Part shown: positions 9,951-21,800 of the stretch, piece by piece
How the letters are laid out: every line of letters begins with the position of its first letter
Numbering within the stretch: position 1 is the first letter of the stretch
Assembly (NCBI GenBank): GCA_037893245.1
Contig: JBAIAA010000748.1
Coordinates: 248,001-312,000, forward strand
Length of the DNA: 64,000 nucleotides
Origin: Crossaster papposus
Taxonomy: Eukaryota > Echinodermata > Asteroidea > Velatida > Solasteridae
Direction of reading: 5' to 3'
Translations under genes and position numbers: made by a program
Notes under the pieces: model-generated
Seen by the model: only the letters and a program-made list of their open reading frames with translations
Told to the model about the DNA's origin: nothing
Databases searched by the model: none

Positions 9951-12900
9951 TTGAGTTTTCTAAGACGATATTTCCTATACACTTTACACGTGAATCCCAT
10001 TCGTTTCTACACAAAATCACTACTCACGAAGACGGCCCCTTTAAGTACGAAGGACGGCATGGGCCGGGTAGGGACTGGGGTAGGGGGGTAGCGGGAGACC
10101 CCAGGGTCAGCCAACAAGTTAGCTTGGGGTGGCCCATGCCGTTTGAGTATTTTTAATTTTGAGTTTTCTAAGCCGATATTCCCTATGGGATTTACGCGTG
10201 AAGTTGGTTACTTATTCCCATTCGTTTCTACACGAAATTCCCGCCAACGAAGACGGCCCCTTTAAGTACCAAGAACGGCATGGGCCGGGTAGGGACTGGG
10301 ATAGGGGGGTAGCGGGAGACCCCAGGGTCAGCCAACAAGTTAGCTTGGGGTGGCCCATGCCGTTTGAGTATTTTTAATTTTGAGTTTTCTAAGCCGATAT
10401 TCCCTATGGGATTTACGCGTGAAGTTGGTTACTTATTCCCATTCGTTTCTACACGAAATTCCCGCCAACGAAGACGGCCCCTTTAAGTACCAAGAACGGC
10501 ATGGGCCGGGTAGGGACTGGGATAGGGGGGTAGCGGGAGACCCGAGGGTCAGCCAAGAAGTTAGCTTGGGGTGGCCCATGCCGTTTGAGTATTTTTAATT
10601 TTGAGTTTTCTAAGACGATATTTCCTATACACTTTACACGTGAATCCCATTCGTTTCTACACAAAATCACTACTCACGAAGACGGCCCCTTTAAGTACGA
10701 AGGACGGCATGGGCCGGGTAGGGACTGGGGTAGGGGGTAGCGGGAGACCCCAGGGTCAGCCAACAAGTTAGCTTGGGGTGGCCCATGCCGTTTGAGTATT
10801 TTTAATTTTGAGTTTTCTAAGCCGATATTCCCTATGGGATTTACGCGTGAAGTTGGTTACTTATTCCCATTCGTTTCTACACGAAATTCCCGCCAACGAA
10901 GACGGCCCCTTTAAGTACCAAGAACGGCATGGGCCGGGTAGGACTGGGATAGGGGGGTAGCGGGAGACCCCAGGGTCAGCCAACAAGTTAGCTTGGGGTG
11001 GCCCATGCCGTTTGAGTATTTTTAATTTTGAGTTTTCTAAGCCGATATTCCCTATGGGATTTACGCGTGAAGTTGGTTACTTATTCCCATTCGTTTCTAC
11101 ACGAAATTCCCGCCAACGAAGACGGCCCCTTTAAGTACCAAGAACGGCATGGGCCGGGTAGGGACTGGGATAGGGGGGTAGCGGGAGACCCGAGGGTCAG
11201 CCAAGAAGTTAGCTTGGGGTGGCCCATGCCGTTTGAGTATTTTTAATTTTGAGTTTTCTAAGACGATATTTCCTATACACTTTACACGTGAATCCCATTC
11301 GTTTCTACACAAAATCACTACTCACGAAGACGGCCCCTTTAAGTACGAAGGACGGCATGGGCCGGGTAGGGACTGGGGTAGGGGGGTAGCGGGAGACCCC
11401 AGGGTCAGCCAACAAGTTAGCTTGGGGTGGCCCATGCCGTTTGAGTATTTTTAATTTTGAGTTTTCTAAGCCGATATTCCCTATGGGATTTACGCGTGAA
11501 GTTGGTTACTTATTCCCATTCGTTTCTACACGAAATTCCCGCCAACGAAGACGGCCCCTTTAAGTACCAAGAACGGCATGGGCCGGGTAGGGACTGGGAT
11601 AGGGGGGTAGCGGGAGACCCCAGGGTCAGCCAACAAGTTAGCTTGGGGTGGCCCATGCCGTTTGAGTATTTTTAATTTTGAGTTTTCTAAGCCGATATTC
11701 CCTATGGGATTTACGCGTGAAGTTGGTTACTTATTCCCATTCGTTTCTACACGAAATTCCCGCCAACGAAGACGGCCCCTTTAAGTACCAAGAACGGCAT
11801 GGGCCGGGTAGGGACTGGGATAGGGGGGTAGCGGGAGACCCGAGGGTCAGCCAAGAAGTTAGCTTGGGGTGGCCCATGCCGTTTGAGTATTTTTAATTTT
11901 GAGTTTTCTAAGACGATATTTCCTATACACTTTACACGTGAATCCCATTCGTTTCTACACAAAATCACTACTCACGAAGACGGCCCCTTTAAGTACGAAG
12001 GACGGCATGGGCCGGGTAGGGACTGGGGTAGGGGGGTAGCGGGAGACCCCAGGGTCAGCCAACAAGTTAGCTTGGGGTGGCCCATGCCGTTTGAGTATTT
12101 TTAATTTTGAGTTTTCTAAGCCGATATTCCCTATGGGATTTACGCGTGAAGTTGGTTACTTATTCCCATTCGTTTCTACACGAAATTCCCGCCAACGAAG
12201 ACGGCCCCTTTAAGTACCAAGAACGGCATGGGCCGGGTAGGGACTGGGATAGGGGGGTAGCGGGAGACCCCAGGGTCAGCCAACAAGTTAGCTTGGGGTG
12301 GCCCATGCCGTTTGAGTATTTTTAATTTTGAGTTTTCTAAGCCGATATTCCCTATGGGATTTACGCGTGAAGTTGGTTACTTATTCCCATTCGTTTCTAC
12401 ACGAAATTCCCGCCAACGAAGACGGCCCCTTTAAGTACCAAGAACGGCATGGGCCGGGTAGGGACTGGGATAGGGGGGGTAGCGGGAGACCCGAGGGTCA
12501 GCCAAGAAGTTAGCTTGGGGTGGCCCATGCCGTTTGAGTATTTTTAATTTTGAGTTTTCTAAGACGATATTTCCTATACACTTTACACGTGAATCCCATT
12601 CGTTTCTACACAAAATCACTACTCACGAAGACGGCCCCTTTAAGTACGAAGGACGGCATGGGCCGGGTAGGGACTGGGGTAGGGGGGTAGCGGGAGACCC
12701 CAGGGTCAGCCAACAAGTTAGCTTGGGGTGGCCCATGCCGTTTGAGTATTTTTAATTTTGAGTTTTCTAAGCCGATATTCCCTATGGGATTTACGCGTGA
12801 AGTTGGTTACTTATTCCCATTCGTTTCTACACGAAATTCCCGCCAACGAAGACGGCCCCTTTAAGTACCAAGAACGGCATGGGCCGGGTAGGGACTGGGA

Positions 12901-15900
12901 TAGGGGGGTAGCGGGAGACCCCAGGGTCAGCCAACAAGTTAGCTTGGGGTGGCCCATGCCGTTTGAGTATTTTTAATTTTGAGTTTTCTAAGCCGATATT
13001 CCCTATGGGATTTACGCGTGAAGTTGGTTACTTATTCCCATTCGTTTCTACACGAAATTCCCGCCAACGAAGACGGCCCCTTTAAGTACCAAGAACGGCA
13101 TGGGCCGGGTAGGGACTGGGATAGGGGGGTAGCGGGAGACCCGAGGGTCAGCCAAGAAGTTAGCTTGGGGTGGCCCATGCCGTTTGAGTATTTTTAATTT
13201 TGAGTTTTCTAAGACGATATTTCCTATACACTTTACACGTGAATCCCATTCGTTTCTACACAAAATCACTACTCACGAAGACGGCCCCTTTAAGTACGAA
13301 GGACGGCATGGGCCGGGTAGGGACTGGGGTAGGGGGGTAGCGGGAGACCCCAGGGTCAGCCAACAAGTTAGCTTGGGGTGGCCCATGCCGTTTGAGTATT
13401 TTTAATTTTGAGTTTTCTAAGCCGATATTCCCTATGGGATTTACGCGTGAAGTTGGTTACTTATTCCCATTCGTTCTACACGAAATTCCCGCCAACGAAG
13501 ACGGCCCCTTTAAGTACCAAGAACGGCATGGGCCGGGTAGGGACTGGGATAGGGGGGTAGCGGGAGACCCCAGGGTCAGCCAACAAGTTAGCTTGGGGTG
13601 GCCCATGCCGTTTGAGTATTTTTAATTTTGAGTTTTCTAAGCCGATATTCCCTATGGGATTTACGCGTGAAGTTGGTTACTTATTCCCATTCGTTTCTAC
13701 ACGAAATTCCCGCCAACGAAGACGGCCCCTTTAAGTACCAAGAACGGCATGGGCCGGGTAGGGACTGGATAGGGGGGTAGCGGGAGACCCGAGGGTCAGC
13801 CAAGAAGTTAGCTTGGGGTGGCCCATGCCGTTTGAGTATTTTTAATTTTGAGTTTTCTAAGACGATATTTCCTATACACTTTACACGTGAATCCCATTCG
13901 TTTCTACACAAAATCACTACTCACGAAGACGGCCCCTTTAAGTACGAAGGACGGCATGGGCCGGGTAGGGACTGGGGTAGGGGGGTAGCGGGAGACCCAG
14001 GGTCAGCCAACAAGTTAGCTTGGGGTGGCCCATGCCGTTTGAGTATTTTTAATTTTGAGTTTTCTAAGCCGATATTCCCTATGGGATTTACGCGTGAAGT
14101 TGGTTACTTATTCCCATTCGTTTCTACACGAAATTCCCGCCAACGAAGACGGCCCCTTTAAGTACCAAGAACGGCATGGGCCGGGTAGGGACTGGGATAG
14201 GGGGGTAGCGGGAGACCCCAGGGTCAGCCAACAAGTTAGCTTGGGGTGGCCCATGCCGTTTGAGTATTTTTAATTTTGAGTTTTCTAAGCCGATATTCCC
14301 TATGGGATTTACGCGTGAAGTTGGTTACTTATTCCCATTCGTTTCTACACGAAATTCCCGCCAACGAAGACGGCCCCTTTAAGTACCAAGAACGGCATGG
14401 GCCGGGTAGGGACTGGGATAGGGGGGGTAGCGGGAGACCCGAGGGTCAGCCAAGAAGTTAGCTTGGGGTGGCCCATGCCGTTTGAGTATTTTTAATTTTG
14501 AGTTTTCTAAGACGATATTTCCTATACACTTTACACGTGAATCCCATTCGTTCTACACAAAATCACTACTCACGAAGACGGCCCCTTTAAGTACGAAGGA
14601 CGGCATGGGCCGGGTAGGGACTGGGGTAGGGGGGTAGCGGGAGACCCCAGGGTCAGCCAACAAGTTAGCTTGGGGTGGCCCATGCCGTTTGAGTATTTTT
14701 AATTTTGAGTTTTCTAAGCCGATATTCCCTATGGGATTTACGCGTGAAGTTGGTTACTTATTCCCATTCGTTTCTACACGAAATTCCCGCCAACGAAGAC
14801 GGCCCCTTTAAGTACCAAGAACGGCATGGGCCGGGTAGGGACTGGGATAGGGGGGTAGCGGGAGACCCCAGGGTCAGCCAACAAGTTAGCTTGGGGTGGC
14901 CCATGCCGTTTGAGTATTTTTAATTTTGAGTTTTCTAAGCCGATATTCCCTATGGGATTTACGCGTGAAGTTGGTTACTTATTCCCATTCGTTTCTACAC
15001 GAAATTCCCGCCAACGAAGACGGCCCCTTTAAGTACCAAGAACGGCATGGGCCGGGTAGGGACTGGGATAGGGGGGTAGCGGGAGACCCGAGGGTCAGCC
15101 AAGAAGTTAGCTTGGGGTGGCCCATGCCGTTTGAGTATTTTTAATTTTGAGTTTTCTAAGACGATATTTCCTATACACTTTACACGTGAATCCCATTCGT
15201 TTCTACACAAAATCACTACTCACGAAGACGGCCCCTTTAAGTACGAAGGACGGCATGGGCCGGGTAGGGACTGGGGTAGGGGGGTAGCGGGAGACCCCAG
15301 GGTCAGCCAACAAGTTAGCTTGGGGTGGCCCATGCCGTTTGAGTATTTTTAATTTTGAGTTTTCTAAGCCGATATTCCCTATGGGATTTACGCGTGAAGT
15401 TGGTTACTTATTCCCATTCGTTTCTACACGAAATTCCCGCCAACGAAGACGGCCCCTTTAAGTACCAAGAACGGCATGGGCCGGGTAGGGACTGGGATAG
15501 GGGGGTAGCGGGAGACCCCAGGGTCAGCCAACAAGTTAGCTTGGGGTGGCCCATGCCGTTTGAGTATTTTTAATTTTGAGTTTTCTAAGCCGATATTCCC
15601 TATGGGATTTACGCGTGAAGTTGGTTACTTATTCCCATTCGTTTCTACACGAAATTCCCGCCAACGAAGACGGCCCCTTTAAGTACCAAGAACGGCATGG
15701 GCCGGGTAGGGACTGGGATAGGGGGGTAGCGGGAGACCCGAGGGTCAGCCAAGAAGTTAGCTTGGGGTGGCCCATGCCGTTTGAGTATTTTTAATTTTGA
15801 GTTTTCTAAGACGATATTTCCTATACACTTTACACGTGAATCCCATTCGTTTCTACACAAAATCACTACTCACGAAGACGGCCCCTTTAAGTACGAAGGA

Positions 15901-17304
15901 CGGCATGGGCCGGGTAGGGACTGGGGTAGGGGGGTAGCGGGAGACCCCAGGGTCAGCCAACAAGTTAGCTTGGGGTGGCCCATGCCGTTTGAGTATTTTT
16001 AATTTTGAGTTTTCTAAGCCGATATTCCCTATGGGATTTACGCGTGAAGTTGGTTACTTATTCCCATTCGTTTCTACACGAAATTCCCGCCAACGAAGAC
16101 GGCCCCTTTAAGTACCAAGAACGGCATGGGCCGGGTAGGGACTGGGATAGGGGGGTAGCGGGAGACCCCAGGGTCAGCCAACAAGTTAGCTTGGGGTGGC
16201 CCATGCCGTTTGAGTATTTTTAATTTTGAGTTTTCTAAGCCGATATTCCCTATGGGATTTACGCGTGAAGTTGGTTACTTATTCCCATTCGTTTCTACAC
16301 GAAATTCCCGCCAACGAAGACGGCCCCTTTAAGTACCAAGAACGGCATGGGCCGGGTAGGGACTGGGATAGGGGGGTAGCGGGAGATCCGAGGGTCAGCC
16401 AAGAAGTTAGCTTGGGGTGGCCCATGCCGTTTGAGTATTTTTAATTTTGAGTTTTCTAAGACGATATTTCCTATACACTTTACACGTGAATCCCATTCGT
16501 TTCTACACAAAATCACTACTCACGAAGACGGCCCCTTTAAGTACGAAGGACGGCATGGGCCGGGTAGGGACTGGGGTAGGGGGGTAGCGGGAGACCCCAG
16601 GGTCAGCCAACAAGTTAGCTTGGGGTGGCCCATGCCGTTTGAGTATTTTTAATTTTGAGTTTTCTAAGCCGATATTCCCTATGGGATTTACGCGTGAAGT
16701 TGGTTACTTATTCCCATTCGTTTCTACACGAAATTCCCGCCAACGAAGACGGCCCCTTTAAGTACCAAGAACGGCATGGGCCGGGTAGGGACTGGGATAG
16801 GGGGGTAGCGGGAGACCCCAGGGTCAGCCAACAAGTTAGCTTGGGGTGGCCCATGCCGTTTGAGTATTTTTAATTTTGAGTTTTCTAAGCCGATATTCCC
16901 TATGGGATTTACGCGTGAAGTTGGTTACTTATTCCCATTCGTTTCTACACGAAATTCCCGCCAACGAAGACGGCCCCTTTAAGTACCAAGAACGGCATGG
17001 GCCGGGTAGGGACTGGGATAGGGGGGTAGCGGGAGACCCGAGGGTCAGCCAAGAAGTTAGCTTGGGGTGGCCCATGCCGTTTGAGTATTTTTAATTTTGA
17101 GTTTTCTAAGACGATATTTCCTATACACTTTACACGTGAATCCCATTCGTTTCTACACAAAATCACTACTCACGAAGACGGCCCCTTTAAGTACGAAGGA
17201 CGGCATGGGCCGGGTAGGGACTGGGGTAGGGGGGTAGCGGGAGACCCCAGGGTCAGCCAACAAGTTAGCTTGGGGTGGCCCATGCCGTTTGAGTATTTTT
17301 AATT
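9951..17304 (+). repeat. A plus eleven B-C-A HORs, indel-rich to about 14.7 kb
   Basis: The HOR order is regular. Eight monomers carry one-base length changes: A 10601 and B 10808 (one G lost each), C 12328 (seven G instead of six), B 13408 (T lost), C 13628 (G lost), A 13848 (C lost), C 14276 (seven G) and A 14498 (T lost). From 14,705 onward no indels are seen. A C at 16226 carries T at 16387, the third occurrence of the 'agatccgag' variant. Confidence 0.93.
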
Positions 17305-17733
17305 TTGAGTTTTCTAAGCCGATATTCCCTATGGGATTTACGCGTGAAGTTGGTTACTTATTCCCATTCGTTTCTACACGAAATTCCCGCCAACGAAGAC
17401 GGCCACTTTAAGTACCAAGAACGGCATGGGCCGGGTAGGGACTGGGATAGGGGGGTAGCGGGAGACCCGAGGGTCAGCCAAGAAGTTAGCTTGGGGTGGC
17501 CCATGCCGTTTGAGTATTTTTAATTTTGAGTTTTCTAAGACGATATTTCCTATACACTTTACACGTGAATCCCATTCGTTTCTACACAAAATCACTACTC
17601 ACGAAGACGGCCCCTTTAAGTACGAAGGACGGCATGGGCCGGGTAGGGACTGGGGTAGGGGGGTAGCGGGAGACCCCAGGGTCAGCCAACAAGTTAGCTT
17701 GGGGTGGCCCATGCCGTTTGAGTATTTTTAATT
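17305..17733 (+). repeat. Dimeric HOR variant C-A with 'ggccacttt' marker
   Basis: A C-type monomer follows A directly, so B is missing, and it carries A at 17405 ('ggccacttt' for 'ggcccctttt'-type sequence). A follows at 17526. The same dimer with the same point change recurs at 25534, exactly 8229 bp downstream. Confidence 0.94.
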
Positions 17734-18825
17734 TTGAGTTTTCTAAGCCGATATTCCCTATGGGATTTACGCGTGAAGTTGGTTACTTATTCCCATTCGT
17801 TTCTACACGAAATTCCCGCCAACGAAGACGGCCCCTTTAAGTACCAAGAACGGCATGGGCCGGGTAGGGACTGGGATAGGGGGGTAGCGGGAGACCCCAG
17901 GGTCAGCCAACAAGTTAGCTTGGGGTGGCCCATGCCGTTTGAGTATTTTTAATTTTGAGTTTTCTAAGCCGATATTCCCTATGGGATTTACGCGTGAAGT
18001 TGGTTACTTATTCCCATTCGTTTCTACACGAAATTCCCGCCAACGAAGACGGCCCCTTTAAGTACCAAGAACGGCATGGGCCGGGTAGGGACTGGGATAG
18101 GGGGGTAGCGGGAGACCCGAGGGTCAGCCAAGAAGTTAGCTTGGGGTGGCCCATGCCGTTTGAGTATTTTTAATTTTGAGTTTTCTAAGACGATATTTCC
18201 TATACACTTTACACGTGAATCCCATTCGTTTCTACACAAAATCACTACTCACGAAGACGGCCCCTTTAAGTACGAAGGACGGCATGGGCCGGGTAGGGAC
18301 TGGGGTAGGGGGGTAGCGGGAGACCCCAGGGTCAGCCAACAAGTTAGCTTGGGGTGGCCCATGCCGTTTGAGTATTTTTAATTTTGAGTTTTCTAAGCCG
18401 ATATTCCCTATGGGATTTACGCGTGAAGTTGGTTACTTATTCCCATTCGTTTCTACACGAAATTCCCGCCAACGAAGACGGCCCCTTTAAGTACCAAGAA
18501 CGGCATGGGCCGGGTAGGGACTGGGATAGGGGGGTAGCGGGAGACCCCAGGGTCAGCCAACAAGTTAGCTTGGGGTGGCCCATGCCGTTTGAGTATTTTT
18601 AATTTTGAGTTTTCTAAGCCGATATTCCCTATGGGATTTACGCGTGAAGTTGGTTACTTATTCCCATTCGTTTCTACACGAAATTCCCGCCAACGAAGAC
18701 GGCCCCTTTAAGTACCAAGAACGGCATGGGCCGGGTAGGGACTGAGATAGGGGGGTAGCGGGAGACCCGAGGATCAGCCAAGAAGTTAGCTTGGGGTGGC
18801 CCATGCCGTTTGAGTATTTTTAATT
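17305..18825 (+). repeat. Left copy of an 8229-bp-offset segmental duplication
   Basis: Two rare changes (17405 and 18773) and the missing-B dimer all reappear at exactly +8229 bp. The shared segment is at least 17405-18773. The T at 16387 and the A at 22217 are not mirrored at +8229, so either the duplicate ends before them or they are later or lost changes. Confidence 0.85.
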
Positions 18826-21800
18826 TTGAGTTTTCTAAGACGATATTTCCTATACACTTTACACGTGAATCCCATTCGTTTCTACACAAAATCACTACTC
18901 ACGAAGACGGCCCCTTTAAGTACGAAGGACGGCATGGGCCGGGTAGGGACTGGGGTAGGGGGGTAGCGGGAGACCCCAGGGTCAGCCAACAAGTTAGCTT
19001 GGGGTGGCCCATGCCGTTTGAGTATTTTTAATTTTGAGTTTTCTAAGCCGATATTCCCTATGGGATTTACGCGTGAAGTTGGTTACTTATTCCCATTCGT
19101 TTCTACACGAAATTCCCGCCAACGAAGACGGCCCCTTTAAGTACCAAGAACGGCATGGGCCGGGTAGGGACTGGGATAGGGGGGTAGCGGGAGACCCCAG
19201 GGTCAGCCAACAAGTTAGCTTGGGGTGGCCCATGCCGTTTGAGTATTTTTAATTTTGAGTTTTCTAAGCCGATATTCCCTATGGGATTTACGCGTGAAGT
19301 TGGTTACTTATTCCCATTCGTTTCTACACGAAATTCCCGCCAACGAAGACGGCCCCTTTAAGTACCAAGAACGGCATGGGCCGGGTAGGGACTGGGATAG
19401 GGGGGTAGCGGGAGACCCGAGGGTCAGCCAAGAAGTTAGCTTGGGGTGGCCCATGCCGTTTGAGTATTTTTAATTTTGAGTTTTCTAAGACGATATTTCC
19501 TATACACTTTACACGTGAATCCCATTCGTTTCTACACAAAATCACTACTCACGAAGACGGCCCCTTTAAGTACGAAGGACGGCATGGGCCGGGTAGGGAC
19601 TGGGGTAGGGGGGTAGCGGGAGACCCCAGGGTCAGCCAACAAGTTAGCTTGGGGTGGCCCATGCCGTTTGAGTATTTTTAATTTTGAGTTTTCTAAGCCG
19701 ATATTCCCTATGGGATTTACGCGTGAAGTTGGTTACTTATTCCCATTCGTTTCTACACGAAATTCCCGCCAACGAAGACGGCCCCTTTAAGTACCAAGAA
19801 CGGCATGGGCCGGGTAGGGACTGGGATAGGGGGGTAGCGGGAGACCCCAGGGTCAGCCAACAAGTTAGCTTGGGGTGGCCCATGCCGTTTGAGTATTTTT
19901 AATTTTGAGTTTTCTAAGCCGATATTCCCTATGGGATTTACGCGTGAAGTTGGTTACTTATTCCCATTCGTTTCTACACGAAATTCCCGCCAACGAAGAC
20001 GGCCCCTTTAAGTACCAAGAACGGCATGGGCCGGGTAGGGACTGGGATAGGGGGGTAGCGGGAGACCCGAGGGTCAGCCAAGAAGTTAGCTTGGGGTGGC
20101 CCATGCCGTTTGAGTATTTTTAATTTTGAGTTTTCTAAGACGATATTTCCTATACACTTTACACGTGAATCCCATTCGTTTCTACACAAAATCACTACTC
20201 ACGAAGACGGCCCCTTTAAGTACGAAGGACGGCATGGGCCGGGTAGGGACTGGGGTAGGGGGGTAGCGGGAGACCCCAGGGTCAGCCAACAAGTTAGCTT
20301 GGGGTGGCCCATGCCGTTTGAGTATTTTTAATTTTGAGTTTTCTAAGCCGATATTCCCTATGGGATTTACGCGTGAAGTTGGTTACTTATTCCCATTCGT
20401 TTCTACACGAAATTCCCGCCAACGAAGACGGCCCCTTTAAGTACCAAGAACGGCATGGGCCGGGTAGGGACTGGGATAGGGGGGTAGCGGGAGACCCCAG
20501 GGTCAGCCAACAAGTTAGCTTGGGGTGGCCCATGCCGTTTGAGTATTTTTAATTTTGAGTTTTCTAAGCCGATATTCCCTATGGGATTTACGCGTGAAGT
20601 TGGTTACTTATTCCCATTCGTTTCTACACGAAATTCCCGCCAACGAAGACGGCCCCTTTAAGTACCAAGAACGGCATGGGCCGGGTAGGGACTGGGATAG
20701 GGGGGTAGCGGGAGACCCGAGGGTCAGCCAAGAAGTTAGCTTGGGGTGGCCCATGCCGTTTGAGTATTTTTAATTTTGAGTTTTCTAAGACGATATTTCC
20801 TATACACTTTACACGTGAATCCCATTCGTTTCTACACAAAATCACTACTCACGAAGACGGCCCCTTTAAGTACGAAGGACGGCATGGGCCGGGTAGGGAC
20901 TGGGGTAGGGGGGTAGCGGGAGACCCCAGGGTCAGCCAACAAGTTAGCTTGGGGTGGCCCATGCCGTTTGAGTATTTTTAATTTTGAGTTTTCTAAGCCG
21001 ATATTCCCTATGGGATTTACGCGTGAAGTTGGTTACTTATTCCCATTCGTTTCTACACGAAATTCCCGCCAACGAAGACGGCCCCTTTAAGTACCAAGAA
21101 CGGCATGGGCCGGGTAGGGACTGGGATAGGGGGGTAGCGGGAGACCCCAGGGTCAGCCAACAAGTTAGCTTGGGGTGGCCCATGCCGTTTGAGTATTTTT
21201 AATTTTGAGTTTTCTAAGCCGATATTCCCTATGGGATTTACGCGTGAAGTTGGTTACTTATTCCCATTCGTTTCTACACGAAATTCCCGCCAACGAAGAC
21301 GGCCCCTTTAAGTACCAAGAACGGCATGGGCCGGGTAGGGACTGGGATAGGGGGGTAGCGGGAGACCCGAGGGTCAGCCAAGAAGTTAGCTTGGGGTGGC
21401 CCATGCCGTTTGAGTATTTTTAATTTTGAGTTTTCTAAGACGATATTTCCTATACACTTTACACGTGAATCCCATTCGTTTCTACACAAAATCACTACTC
21501 ACGAAGACGGCCCCTTTAAGTACGAAGGACGGCATGGGCCGGGTAGGGACTGGGGTAGGGGGGTAGCGGGAGACCCCAGGGTCAGCCAACAAGTTAGCTT
21601 GGGGTGGCCCATGCCGTTTGAGTATTTTTAATTTTGAGTTTTCTAAGCCGATATTCCCTATGGGATTTACGCGTGAAGTTGGTTACTTATTCCCATTCGT
21701 TTCTACACGAAATTCCCGCCAACGAAGACGGCCCCTTTAAGTACCAAGAACGGCATGGGCCGGGTAGGGACTGGGATAGGGGGGTAGCGGGAGACCCCAG

